Shown: in pieces, positions 18,480 through 26,715 of the stretch
Numbering within the stretch: the stretch's first letter is position 1
Layout: every line of letters begins with the position of its first letter
Assembly (NCBI GenBank): GCA_003220265.1
Contig: QHRW01000030.1
Coordinates: forward strand, 1 to 44,792
Direction: 5' to 3'
Origin: Candidatus Rokuibacteriota bacterium
GTDB taxonomy: Bacteria > Methylomirabilota > Methylomirabilia > Rokubacteriales > CSP1-6
DNA length: 44,792 bases
The notes under the pieces: model-generated
Told to the model about the DNA's origin: nothing
The model's database searches: none
Seen by the model: only the letters and a program-made list of their open reading frames with translations
Position numbers and translations under genes: made by a program

Positions 18480-20641
18480 TGAGCCCGGGGAACACGGTGA
18501 AGCTGACGATCGACGGGCGCGAGGCCACGGTGGCGCCCGGCACCACGATCTTCGACGCCGCCCGGGGGCTCGGCATCGACATTCCCACGCTCTGCCACGC
18601 GCAGCACCAGACGCCGGTGGGCGTGTGCCGCGTGTGCACGGTGGAGGTGAAGAACGCGCGCGTGCTGGCCGCCGCCTGCGTGCGGCCGTGCGAGGACGGG
18701 ATGGTGGTGGCGACGGCCACCGACGGCGTGCAGCGCGCCCGCCGCACGCTGGCCGAGCTGCTGCTGAGCGATCACCCCTCGCCGTGCGAGCGGCAGCAGT
18801 CCACCCACGACTGCGAGCTGGAGCGCTTCGGCACCGCCTGCGGCGTGGCCGCGCCTCGCTTCAGCGCGCGGCCCTCGCCGCGCGGCCACGACGAGTCCTC
18901 GCTGTTCATCAACGTCGATCACACCGCGTGCATCCTGTGCGACCGCTGCATCCGCGGCTGCTCGGAGATCAAGCAGAACTTCGTCATCGGACGCGCCGGC
19001 AAGGGCTACGCGGCCGGCATCGCCTTCGACACCGACGTGCCGATGGCCTCCTCCACCTGCGTGGGCTGCGGCGAGTGCATGGTGTCGTGCCCCACCGGCG
19101 CGCTGACCAACAAGAAGATCGTGGACGTGGACCTGCCGTCCGGCCAGGAGATGACGGCCGCGCAGCTGCAGCAGCTCGACATCTTCAAGCGGATGTCGGG
19201 CACGTTCCTCGACCTGAACCGCGGCGCCGTGGTGAAGCGCACCTTCCGACCGGGCGAGATCATCTGCCGCGAGGGCGACTTCGGCTCCACCGCCTTCTAC
19301 GTCCTCAAGGGCAAGGTCGAGGTCTCCATCGCCACGCCGCTCGGGCACAGCGCGGCCCGCCGCCAGCGCGACACCGGGCGCAAGGGCTTCTTCCGCAAGC
19401 TCACCGAGCTGGTGGCGATGGAGCCGGCGCCCCGCACCGACGTCACGGCGCCGCGCTACATCCCCATCGACGCCTCGGTGGATCTCGAGCTGTCCAACCC
19501 GGTGGCGCAGCTCAACGCCGGCGACCTCTTCGGTGAGATGACGTGCCTCAGCTTCTACCCGCGCTCGGCCACCGTGCGCGCGGTGGAGGAGACCGAAGTC
19601 CTGGAGATGCTGCGCAACGTGCTGCAGATGCTCCAGAAGGACAAGGTCTTCAAGCGCGAGCTCGACCAGCGCTACCGCGAGCGCGCGCTCGACACGCACC
19701 TGCGCACGGTGCCGATCTTCGCCGGCATGGACAGCGCCGTGTTCGACCGGCTGCGCGACCGCGTGGAGCTGGTGCGCTTCGAGCCCAAGCAGGTCATCTG
19801 CCACCAGGGCGAGGTGGCCGACAGCCTCTACTTGATCCGCATCGGCTTCGTGAAGGTGAGCCAGGAGTTCCCGGGCGGCGAGCTCGTCCTGCGCTACCTG
19901 ACGCGGCCCGACTTCTTCGGCGAGATCGGCCTGCTCGGCCAGCACGGTGGCGAGGGCGGCGAGCGCACGGCCACCTGCACCGCGCTGGACCACGTGGAGG
20001 CCGTGCGCATCAAGGCCGACGACTTCCACGCGCTCCTGCGCGAGTTCCCCGACGTCCAGGCGCGCCTGGCCGAGGAAGCGCAGCGGCGGCTGGAAGAGGA
20101 CGCCAAGCGGCGGCAGTCGATCGGGGCGGTGCCGCTCGACGACTTCCTCAGCCAGGGGCTCATGCAGGCGCAGAACCTGCTGGTCATCGACCTCGAGCGC
20201 TGCACGCGCTGCGACCAGTGCGTGCGCGCGTGCGCCGAGGCCCACGACGGCGTCACGCGCCTGGTCCGCGACGGGCTGCGCTACGACAAGTTCCTGATCG
20301 CGACCTCCTGCCGCTCCTGCCGCGACCCGCTCTGCATGGTGGGCTGCCCGGTCGGCTCCATCCGCCGCCATCCGGACTCGCTGGAGATCATCATCGAGGA
20401 CTGGTGCATCGGCTGCGGCCTCTGCGCCAACCAGTGTCCCTACGGCAACATCAACCTGCACCCGTTCACCGTGCAGGGCGACGACCCCGAGCACCCGGGC
20501 CGCCGCAAGGCCATGGTGCGCGAGAAGGCCACCACCTGCGACCTCAGCCGGGATTATCCCGAGCCCGCCTGCGTGTACGCCTGCCCGCACGATGCGCTCC
20601 ATCGCATCGAGCCGATGAAGTTTTTCGGAATCCCCCAGTGA
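18479..20641 (+). CDS. NuoG-like N-terminus, two cNMP-binding domains and DmsB-like ferredoxin in one protein
   Basis: 720 residues, cytoplasmic, starting at the ATG that overlaps the NuoEF stop. In order: [2Fe-2S] ferredoxin (C39, C50, C53, C67); a His-Cys3-like segment with unusual spacing (H99, C103, C112, C121); two [4Fe-4S] motifs (C151/154/157/161 and C194/197/200/204); a first cyclic-nucleotide-binding domain (about 233-385, cassette LFGEM...PRSATVRA at 350-368, with a 50-residue insertion at about 288-340); a second one (about 411-525, cassette FFGEIGLL...ERTATCTA); then a DmsB/HybA-like four-cluster ferredoxin (C575/578/581/585, C611/614/619/623, C643/646/649/653, and a fourth motif with only C687, C698, C702). 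The molybdenum-binding part of NuoG-type proteins is absent. Its role is presumably to pass electrons between NuoEF and the membrane b-heme protein under control of a bound nucleotide; the ligand and the direction are inferred. Confidence 0.9.
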   Translation: MSPGNTVKLTIDGREATVAPGTTIFDAARGLGIDIPTLCHAQHQTPVGVCRVCTVEVKNARVLAAACVRPCEDGMVVATATDGVQRARRTLAELLLSDHPSPCERQQSTHDCELERFGTACGVAAPRFSARPSPRGHDESSLFINVDHTACILCDRCIRGCSEIKQNFVIGRAGKGYAAGIAFDTDVPMASSTCVGCGECMVSCPTGALTNKKIVDVDLPSGQEMTAAQLQQLDIFKRMSGTFLDLNRGAVVKRTFRPGEIICREGDFGSTAFYVLKGKVEVSIATPLGHSAARRQRDTGRKGFFRKLTELVAMEPAPRTDVTAPRYIPIDASVDLELSNPVAQLNAGDLFGEMTCLSFYPRSATVRAVEETEVLEMLRNVLQMLQKDKVFKRELDQRYRERALDTHLRTVPIFAGMDSAVFDRLRDRVELVRFEPKQVICHQGEVADSLYLIRIGFVKVSQEFPGGELVLRYLTRPDFFGEIGLLGQHGGEGGERTATCTALDHVEAVRIKADDFHALLREFPDVQARLAEEAQRRLEEDAKRRQSIGAVPLDDFLSQGLMQAQNLLVIDLERCTRCDQCVRACAEAHDGVTRLVRDGLRYDKFLIATSCRSCRDPLCMVGCPVGSIRRHPDSLEIIIEDWCIGCGLCANQCPYGNINLHPFTVQGDDPEHPGRRKAMVREKATTCDLSRDYPEPACVYACPHDALHRIEPMKFFGIPQ

Positions 20642-20651
20642 CGGCCGCGCG

Positions 20652-21599
20652 ATGCTGATCGACGCGTCCCATCGCAAGTGGATCGTCGGCTGCGTCGTGG
20701 CCCTGGCGGTCTCGACCGCGGTGTACGTGCCCTACGTGCGCGGGGCGCTCAACGGGCCCAGTGGCGGCAGCCTGGTGGGCCTCACCTTCGGCATCGTGGG
20801 CTCCATCCTGATGGTGTTCGCCGGCGTGCTGGGCGCCCGGCGCAAGGTGCCCACCTGGCAGATCGGCCGCGCCACCTTCTGGATGAGGGGGCATATCTGG
20901 CTCGGGCTCCTGAGCTACCCGCTCATCCTGTTCCACGGGGGCTTCGGCCTCGGCGGCCCCCTCACCACCGTGCTCATGATCCTGTTCACGCTCGTCATCA
21001 TCAGCGGCGTCCTCGGGCTGCTCCTGCAGCAGGTCATGCCGCGGCTCATGCTCACGCGCGTGCCGCTGGAAACCGTCTACGAGCAGATCGACTCGATCGT
21101 GGGCCAGCTCCGCACGGAATCCGACGAGCTCGTCGCCGCCGCCTGCGGTCCCATCGGCGTGCAGGCCACGACGGCGGCCACCGTCACGCCCATCGAGCGG
21201 CGCGCCGGCGGCGGTCTCGGTGATCGCGGCGGCCAGCAGCCGCGCTCGACCGCGCGCGCGCACCCCACGCCGCTGCCGCCGGTGCCCGAGAGCGGGATCC
21301 TGCGCGAGAGCTACATCCGCGACATCCGCCCGTTCCTCGAGCCGGGCGGCAGCAGCAACGGCATCCTGGGCAACCCCGGCCGCTCCTCCACGCTCTTCCG
21401 TGAGCTGCGCACCGCGCTGCCGCCGCTGCTCCATCCGACCGTGAGCGAGCTGGAAGCCACCTGCGAGGAGCGCCGCCAGCTCCGTGACCAGAAGCGGCTG
21501 CACCACTGGCTGCACGGCTGGCTCCTCGTGCACGTGCCGCTCTCGCTGGCGCTGCTGCTGCTCGGCGCCGCCCACGCGATCATCGCGCTGAGGTACTGA
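20652..21599 (+). CDS. Membrane protein with two H-x13-H helices, probable di-heme b electron carrier
   Basis: 315 residues. Hydrophobic helices lie at about 11-29, 41-61, 80-97, 101-125 and 289-312; residues 126-280 form a polar loop or domain rich in Pro/Arg. H81 and H95 lie on one helix and H294 and H308 on the last, each pair separated by exactly 13 residues. That is the geometry that holds two stacked hemes b between two helices in ferric-reductase/NADPH-oxidase-type and some other di-heme cytochromes. It lies between the cytoplasmic Fe-S subunit and the membrane-anchored decaheme gene (TGATG overlap), the place where a trans-membrane electron wire is needed. Heme binding and quinone contact are inferred; the family is not recognised. 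Confidence 0.75.
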   Translation: MLIDASHRKWIVGCVVALAVSTAVYVPYVRGALNGPSGGSLVGLTFGIVGSILMVFAGVLGARRKVPTWQIGRATFWMRGHIWLGLLSYPLILFHGGFGLGGPLTTVLMILFTLVIISGVLGLLLQQVMPRLMLTRVPLETVYEQIDSIVGQLRTESDELVAAACGPIGVQATTAATVTPIERRAGGGLGDRGGQQPRSTARAHPTPLPPVPESGILRESYIRDIRPFLEPGGSSNGILGNPGRSSTLFRELRTALPPLLHPTVSELEATCEERRQLRDQKRLHHWLHGWLLVHVPLSLALLLLGAAHAIIALRY

Positions 21600-23353
21600 T
21601 GGCCGGCGGCCCGGGCGACCCGCGCTACAGCACGAAGATCCGCGCCAAGCGGATCGCGCTGAACTACTTCAAGCGCCCGCACCCCTTCCGCCGCTGGCGC
21701 CTGATCCTCTCGGTGGCGGCGCCGCTGGTGGCGGCGGGCTGGCTGCTCGTGCACGCCGGCCAGCGCGACCAGCGCATCTACAACAGCGGCACCGTCTCCA
21801 CCGCGCACCAGATGTTCGAGACGGACTGCAAGGTCTGCCACGGTCCGGGCCCCGCGCCCGGCGCCACCACGCTGGCGGCGGCCGGCCCCACCGGGTACTG
21901 GGCGCGGGTCACCGACAACGCGTGCACGGCCTGTCACGCGGGCCCGCAGCACCACGCCAACGAGGCGTTCACGCCCGCCTGCGCGAGCTGCCACGTCGAG
22001 CACAAGGGCCGCAAGTTCCTGGTGGAGGCCGCGGACCAGCACTGCACGCAGTGCCACCGCGATCTCAAGACCAAGGAGGGCACGACCCAGTTCCACAAGA
22101 GCATCCCGACGTTCCGCGAGCATCCGGAGTTCGCGGTGGACGTGCGCGAGCCCGGCGCCAAGCCGCCGGCGCCCGGCGACAAGCTGCTCCGCGTGCGGCT
22201 GGATGACAAGGCCAAGCTCGCCGACAACACCCCGATCAAGCTGAATCACGCCCGCCACCTGAAGGCCAACCTCAAGGGCATCGAGGACGTCGTCAAGCAG
22301 CTCGGCACGACGGGCATCGTCAAGGTCAAGGACGGCCAGCAGCTCGGCTGCACCTTCTGCCACCGCCCCGACCAGCGGTGGCAGTACATGGAGCTCGTCA
22401 ACTACAAGCAGCACTGCGCGATCTGCCACGAGCTGAGCACCGGCATCGGCGACCTCGTGGCGCCCCACGACAAGCCGGGCCTCGTGCGCGCGTTCATGCG
22501 GGGCTCGGCCGGCGACGCGTTCGACGCCTGCCAGTCCATCCCCAAGGGCGACGCCGGCAAGGCGGTGCGCGAGCGGTGCGAGGGGCTGGGCCTCGCCGCG
22601 GCGGCGCCGGAGCCGGCCGCCGAGGACCAGCCGCGCGGCCGCCGCCGCAGCGGCGGCGACGAGACGCCCGCCACGCCCGCGCCGGAAGAGCCGCGCCCCG
22701 GACGCCGGCGCACCGGCGCGATGCTGCCGATGCCCGACGGCCTGCGCGGCGCGTGGCTGCGCGGCGACGGCGCCGAGCTCATCCTGGTGCAGGACACGCC
22801 GCGAGGCGGACGCCGGCGCGGCGAGGCCGCGGAAGAAGCGCCGCCGGCGGACGCGCCGCGCGGGCGGCGGCTGCGCGGCGGTGAGGAAGAGTCCGCGCCC
22901 ACGCCGGCGCCGGGTGGCGGCGGAGGCGGCGGCGCCGCGTGGGTCTCGCAGCAGCTCGGCGGCGGCGAGAAGAAGCTGTTCGGCACCAAGGAGGACGGCT
23001 GCGAGAAGTGCCACGTGCTCAACCGCGTGGCCGGCAGCACGGTCCCCGAGGTGCTCACGCCCGCGATCCCGACGCGCTGGCTGCCGCACTCGCGGTTCGA
23101 TCACAGCCCGCACCGCCCGGTGGCCTGCAGCGAGTGCCACAAGGCGGCGACCAGCAGCGAGACGAAGGACGTGCTGATGCCGGCGGTCTCCACCTGCCGC
23201 GACTGCCATCAGCCCAAGGGCGGCGCCCGCAGCGGCTGCGTCGAATGCCACCGCTATCACGACAAGACCAAGGAGCGTGATGCCGATGGACCCTACAAGG
23301 TGCCCCAGCTCCTCTCAGGGGTTGGCCGCGGCCGGTCGGATCGGATAAGATGA
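21599..23353 (+). CDS. Membrane-anchored decaheme cytochrome c
   Basis: 584 residues. A basic cytoplasmic start (1-34) leads into one uncleaved-looking helix (35-53), then ten CXXCH motifs: 77, 109, 128, 149, 251, 273, 468, 510, 533 and 547. The clustering (four, two, four) and many extra histidines resemble cytochrome c7/c3- and NapC-type multiheme proteins. Between hemes six and seven is a roughly 115-residue low-complexity segment (about 332-447) with repeated Pro-Arg-Gly-Arg-Arg units and a seven-glycine run. The start overlaps the di-heme b gene stop by one base and the stop overlaps the next gene (ATGA). It probably takes electrons from the membrane hemes and hands them to the periplasmic tetraheme protein. 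Confidence 0.87.
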   Translation: MAGGPGDPRYSTKIRAKRIALNYFKRPHPFRRWRLILSVAAPLVAAGWLLVHAGQRDQRIYNSGTVSTAHQMFETDCKVCHGPGPAPGATTLAAAGPTGYWARVTDNACTACHAGPQHHANEAFTPACASCHVEHKGRKFLVEAADQHCTQCHRDLKTKEGTTQFHKSIPTFREHPEFAVDVREPGAKPPAPGDKLLRVRLDDKAKLADNTPIKLNHARHLKANLKGIEDVVKQLGTTGIVKVKDGQQLGCTFCHRPDQRWQYMELVNYKQHCAICHELSTGIGDLVAPHDKPGLVRAFMRGSAGDAFDACQSIPKGDAGKAVRERCEGLGLAAAAPEPAAEDQPRGRRRSGGDETPATPAPEEPRPGRRRTGAMLPMPDGLRGAWLRGDGAELILVQDTPRGGRRRGEAAEEAPPADAPRGRRLRGGEEESAPTPAPGGGGGGGAAWVSQQLGGGEKKLFGTKEDGCEKCHVLNRVAGSTVPEVLTPAIPTRWLPHSRFDHSPHRPVACSECHKAATSSETKDVLMPAVSTCRDCHQPKGGARSGCVECHRYHDKTKERDADGPYKVPQLLSGVGRGRSDRIR

Positions 23354-24999
23354 CGGCCACCGTGAGCACACTCACCGGCTTCCTCGCCGCGTTCGCCTCT
23401 CGGGTCGTCGCACGTGCCCTGGTCGTCGCCACTCTCGCGCTCGTCCCCGCGATCGCAGGAGCCGAGGTGTGTGCGCCGAACTGCCAGTTCCTGAGCGCGC
23501 AGGACGCGATGGACGCCGTCCGCACCGCGGCCACCGCGATCAGCCCGACGAGCGTCGTGATCGCCGTCGTGGATCGCTCCGGGGTGCCGCTGGCCGTGTA
23601 CCTGGGCCCGACGGCGACCGTCGCCGACGTGGTCGTCGGCAATTTCGGCACGCTGGTCAACGCCCAGGACTACGCGGTGGGCCTGGCCCGGACCGGGGCC
23701 TTCTTCAGCAACAACCAGGCGCCGCTGTCCTCGCGCACCGTCCGGTTCATCAGCGGGATCCACTTCCCGCCCGGCATCGAGAACAAGCCCAACGCCGCGC
23801 TCTACGGCATCGAGAACACCAACCGCGGCTGCACGTTCAACCTCGGTGCCAACATCGCGAATAATTTCCTCGCGGGCCAGGACATCCCGCGGGCCACCTC
23901 CGTCGTCAACGGCGGGAACTGCCAGTCGGGTGACACCACCGCCTGCGGCAGCGGCATCGTGACGGGCAAGGCGGACATCTTCGACAGCGACCCGGCGGCC
24001 GTGGACGGCGGCGGCGTGCCGATCTTCAAGAACGGCGAGCTCGTCGGCGGCATCGGCGTCACCGGCCTCGGCATCGACAAGAACGTCACCGAGTTCGCCG
24101 CCTTCGTGGGCAGCATCCCCGGCCCCCAGTTCGGTCCGCGGGTGCCCGATCCGGGCGTCATCTATCTCGAGGGCATCGCGCTGCCGTTCGTGAAGAACAC
24201 GAAGCGGCCCCCGGGCGTGGGCACGGGCGTCTTCGCGGCGAACTTCACGGTGGGGCCGCTCGACAGTCCCAAACTCGGCAACGGCGTGCCGTCCCGCTAT
24301 CTCGTGGGCCCGGTCGACAGCGCTGACGGCCGACTCACGGCCCAGAACGTGGGGACGGTGGTCTCACGCGGCAACAACGAGGCCTTTCTCACGCGCGCCG
24401 CGATTCGCCTGCCGCTGGGCAGCACCACGCGCATGGTGTTCGCCGTCAGCGATCTGGCCGGCAACATCGTCGCGCTCTTCCGCATGCCCGACGCGACCAT
24501 CTTCAGCGTGGACGTCGCCGTGGCCAAGGCGCGGAACGCGGTGTACTTCAGCAGCCGGACGCGGGACCCCGGCGACATCCCCGGGGTGCCGCTCGGCACC
24601 GCGATCACCGCGCGGACCATCAGCTTCGGCGCCCAGCCGCTCTTCCCGGCCGGCATCGACGGCACCCGCTCGGGGCCGTTCTTCTCCGACTTCACCCGGG
24701 ACGTGACGAACCCCTGCACGCAGGGGCTGCAGCCCGCCAACCTCAACCAGAGCGGCATCGTGTTCTTCCCCGGCAGCATCGGCCTCTACAGCGGCCTCGA
24801 CCTGATCGGCGGCCTGGGCGTGAGCGGCGACGGCGTCGAGCAGGACGACTTCGTGACGGCGGCCTCGGTCGCGCAGATCAACGATCCCCAGTCACCCCCG
24901 AACTGGACGCCGCGCCCCGAGATCCGCGCCGACCGCGTGATCATCGGCGACGTCCGGCTCCCGTTCTTCAAGTTCCCGAGGAATCCAGAAGTTAGATAG
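23350..24999 (+). CDS. Secreted tandem HbpS/GlcG-like (heme-binding family) protein
   Basis: 549 residues with a signal peptide (about 1-38, ending AIAGA). Two HbpS/GlcG-type units are visible: AMDAVRTAATAIS...VVIAVVDRSGVPLAVYLG with a later DYAVGLARTGAFFS and ISGIHFPPG (about 50-150), and MVFAVSDLAGNIVALFRMPD with VAVAKARNAVYFSS (about 360-415). Cysteine pairs near 41/45 and in the central region suggest disulfides. Family members bind or degrade heme, or have uncharacterised roles; here it is the last gene of the cytochrome operon, overlapping the decaheme stop by 4 bases. A role in heme supply, heme sensing or as an extracellular redox partner is inferred. A strong hairpin follows. Confidence 0.75.
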   Translation: MTATVSTLTGFLAAFASRVVARALVVATLALVPAIAGAEVCAPNCQFLSAQDAMDAVRTAATAISPTSVVIAVVDRSGVPLAVYLGPTATVADVVVGNFGTLVNAQDYAVGLARTGAFFSNNQAPLSSRTVRFISGIHFPPGIENKPNAALYGIENTNRGCTFNLGANIANNFLAGQDIPRATSVVNGGNCQSGDTTACGSGIVTGKADIFDSDPAAVDGGGVPIFKNGELVGGIGVTGLGIDKNVTEFAAFVGSIPGPQFGPRVPDPGVIYLEGIALPFVKNTKRPPGVGTGVFAANFTVGPLDSPKLGNGVPSRYLVGPVDSADGRLTAQNVGTVVSRGNNEAFLTRAAIRLPLGSTTRMVFAVSDLAGNIVALFRMPDATIFSVDVAVAKARNAVYFSSRTRDPGDIPGVPLGTAITARTISFGAQPLFPAGIDGTRSGPFFSDFTRDVTNPCTQGLQPANLNQSGIVFFPGSIGLYSGLDLIGGLGVSGDGVEQDDFVTAASVAQINDPQSPPNWTPRPEIRADRVIIGDVRLPFFKFPRNPEVR

Positions 25000-25001
25000 C
25001 T

Positions 25002-25027
25002 CGAAGGGGGGCTTCGCCCCCCTTTCG
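25002..25027. terminator. GC-rich hairpin terminator after the rightward operon
   Basis: CGAAGGGGGGC / GCCCCCCTTTCG form a stem of about 11 bp (one bulged T) around a 3-base loop, starting 3 bases after the stop codon at 24999, with a short T-run in the right arm. A second hairpin, GCACGCC-TCAC-GGCGTGC (25037-25054), lies on the AsmA side, so the pair can separate the convergent transcripts. Confidence 0.6.
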
Positions 25028-25080
25028 ACGGTCGTCGCACGCCTCACGGCGTGCTCCTCCCTGCATTAGATCGCGGCCAG

Positions 25081-26715
25081 CTACTTCCCGAAGCGCTTGA
25101 GGAGGTCTTGGAGGCCCTTCTCCGTCTTCCCGGGGTCGAGGTTTTTGAGGAGGGCGCCGGGGGCGACGCGGACGGAGGGGGAGGAGGTGGTGCCGGTGAC
25201 CTTGGCCTTGACCTCGCCGCGGCCGTGGTTGACGGTCATGTCGAGGTTCATGCGGCCGGTGGCCAGGCCGTAGTCGCCGGCGATCAGGACCTTCATCAGG
25301 CGGCTGTTGTAGAGCAGATCCTTCGTGGTCGCGGTGCCGTTGGTGATCTGGAAGGTGCCCGTGATCGAGTCGAACTCGAGCGGCGCGTCGAACGAGCGCG
25401 AGGGCACGTCGGCATTGAGGAGGGCCGAGACGGCGCTCCCGACCCGCACGATGCTGCCGATGAGCGCCAGCGCCTGCGAGCCGACCACCTTGCCCTTGCC
25501 GATCTTCATCTGGCCGGGGCCCGTCAGCGTGCCCAGCATGTTGGCGGCGTCGAAGGCGAGACCGCCGGTGAGGTCGAGCGGGCCGGTGATCGCGTAACCC
25601 TGGCAGAGATAATCGACCAGCACCTTGTCGAGCGGTAGCGTCTTGATGCCGAGGTCGGCGAGCTGCACCTGCACGCCGCGCCCCAGCGTCACCGTGAGCT
25701 GCGTCGTCACCGTGCCGTCGCCGAGCGCGGCCGTCAGCGGACGCCCCGTCAGCTTCTGCTCCTGCCAGGCGAGGTTGAACTTGATCGACGGCAGCGTCAG
25801 CGTCCGCCGCTTCGGCTCCGGGCAGTTCGGCTGCGTCTGGGTCACCGTCAACGGCGAGAGCTGGACCTCACCGGCCGCGGTCGGCGCGCCCACGGTGCCG
25901 CCCAGCGCCAGCGTTCCCTTGAGGGCGCCGCCGTACTGCGGCGACGGCCCCACGGCAACGGCGGCGAGGTCCTTGATGTCCTTGCCGTCGATCGCCACCT
26001 TGCCGCGCAGCGTGGCGTCGCTGAGCGGACGGCCCGAGGCGGGCGCCACCACGCCGTCGCTCAGCTTGAGCGTGAGGCCGCCGGGCTGCACCTTCGCGTC
26101 GCCTTTGAAAGCGAGCTGCGTGGCGCCGCCGGTGACGGCGACGTTCAGGTCCTCCACGCGATACTGCGTGAGCGCGTCGCCCTTGTCGCGCGAGACGTAG
26201 GTGACGACGCCGCCGTCCACGGTGACCCGCGAGATAGCGACGGCGCCGCCCGCGGCAGACGGACTGGACGATCGGCCGGGCTCCGCAGGCGGGCGCGCGG
26301 GTTCGGCGGGCGGCTTGGCGTTGGCGCCGGTGCCGAGCGTGGAGATGTTGAGGCGCCCGTCGGCGGTCTGCACGACCGTCACGACCGGCTTGTCGAGGAC
26401 GATGTCGCCGAGCTCCACGCGCCCGGTGAGCAAGGGCAGCAGCCGCAGACGGATGCGCCCGGTCTTGAGCTTGAGGAACGGCGCGGTGCCGAACTTCGGG
26501 TCCTCGGCGACCTCGAGGTCGTGCAGCTGGACAGCCGGCAGCGGCAGCACCCGCACCGATACCGAGCTGAACTTGACCGGCCGGCCGAGGGTCTGCGTCG
26601 CGTTGCTGGCGATGTAGGTCTGGATGCGCGGCGTGTCGACGAGGTACGGCACCGCCGCCAGCGCGACGATCGCCAGGACGACGATCGCCGCGACGATGCC
26701 GAGCACCCACTTCAT
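25081..26715 (-). CDS. AsmA-family envelope protein
   Basis: 544 residues. One N-terminal membrane helix (MKWVLGIVAAIVVLAIVALAAV) and a large periplasmic beta-rich region. The N-terminal unit (DTPRIQTYIASNATQTLGRPVKFSSVSV... LHDLEVAEDPKFG) is the AsmA signature, and the C-terminal part (GTFQITNGTATTKDLLYNS...) matches the AsmA-like C-terminal domain. AsmA/TamB-type proteins act in lipid transport and assembly at the outer membrane. The ATG overlaps the stop of the quinone oxidoreductase gene (ATGA). Length is close to other bacterial AsmA proteins of 550-700 residues. Confidence 0.82.
   Translation of the reverse strand: MKWVLGIVAAIVVLAIVALAAVPYLVDTPRIQTYIASNATQTLGRPVKFSSVSVRVLPLPAVQLHDLEVAEDPKFGTAPFLKLKTGRIRLRLLPLLTGRVELGDIVLDKPVVTVVQTADGRLNISTLGTGANAKPPAEPARPPAEPGRSSSPSAAGGAVAISRVTVDGGVVTYVSRDKGDALTQYRVEDLNVAVTGGATQLAFKGDAKVQPGGLTLKLSDGVVAPASGRPLSDATLRGKVAIDGKDIKDLAAVAVGPSPQYGGALKGTLALGGTVGAPTAAGEVQLSPLTVTQTQPNCPEPKRRTLTLPSIKFNLAWQEQKLTGRPLTAALGDGTVTTQLTVTLGRGVQVQLADLGIKTLPLDKVLVDYLCQGYAITGPLDLTGGLAFDAANMLGTLTGPGQMKIGKGKVVGSQALALIGSIVRVGSAVSALLNADVPSRSFDAPLEFDSITGTFQITNGTATTKDLLYNSRLMKVLIAGDYGLATGRMNLDMTVNHGRGEVKAKVTGTTSSPSVRVAPGALLKNLDPGKTEKGLQDLLKRFGK

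Noticed and set aside
16791..20641. Part of respiratory complex I (nuo operon)
   Set aside because: Only NuoE/F-like and NuoG N-terminal parts are present; no nuoA-D or nuoH-N genes, and the NuoG-type protein carries CNBDs and a DmsB-like tail instead of the usual C-terminal domain.
16791..21599. NAD-linked formate dehydrogenase or bidirectional hydrogenase
   Set aside because: No molybdopterin- or NiFe-binding catalytic subunit is present; the Fe-S fusion has no bis-MGD domain.
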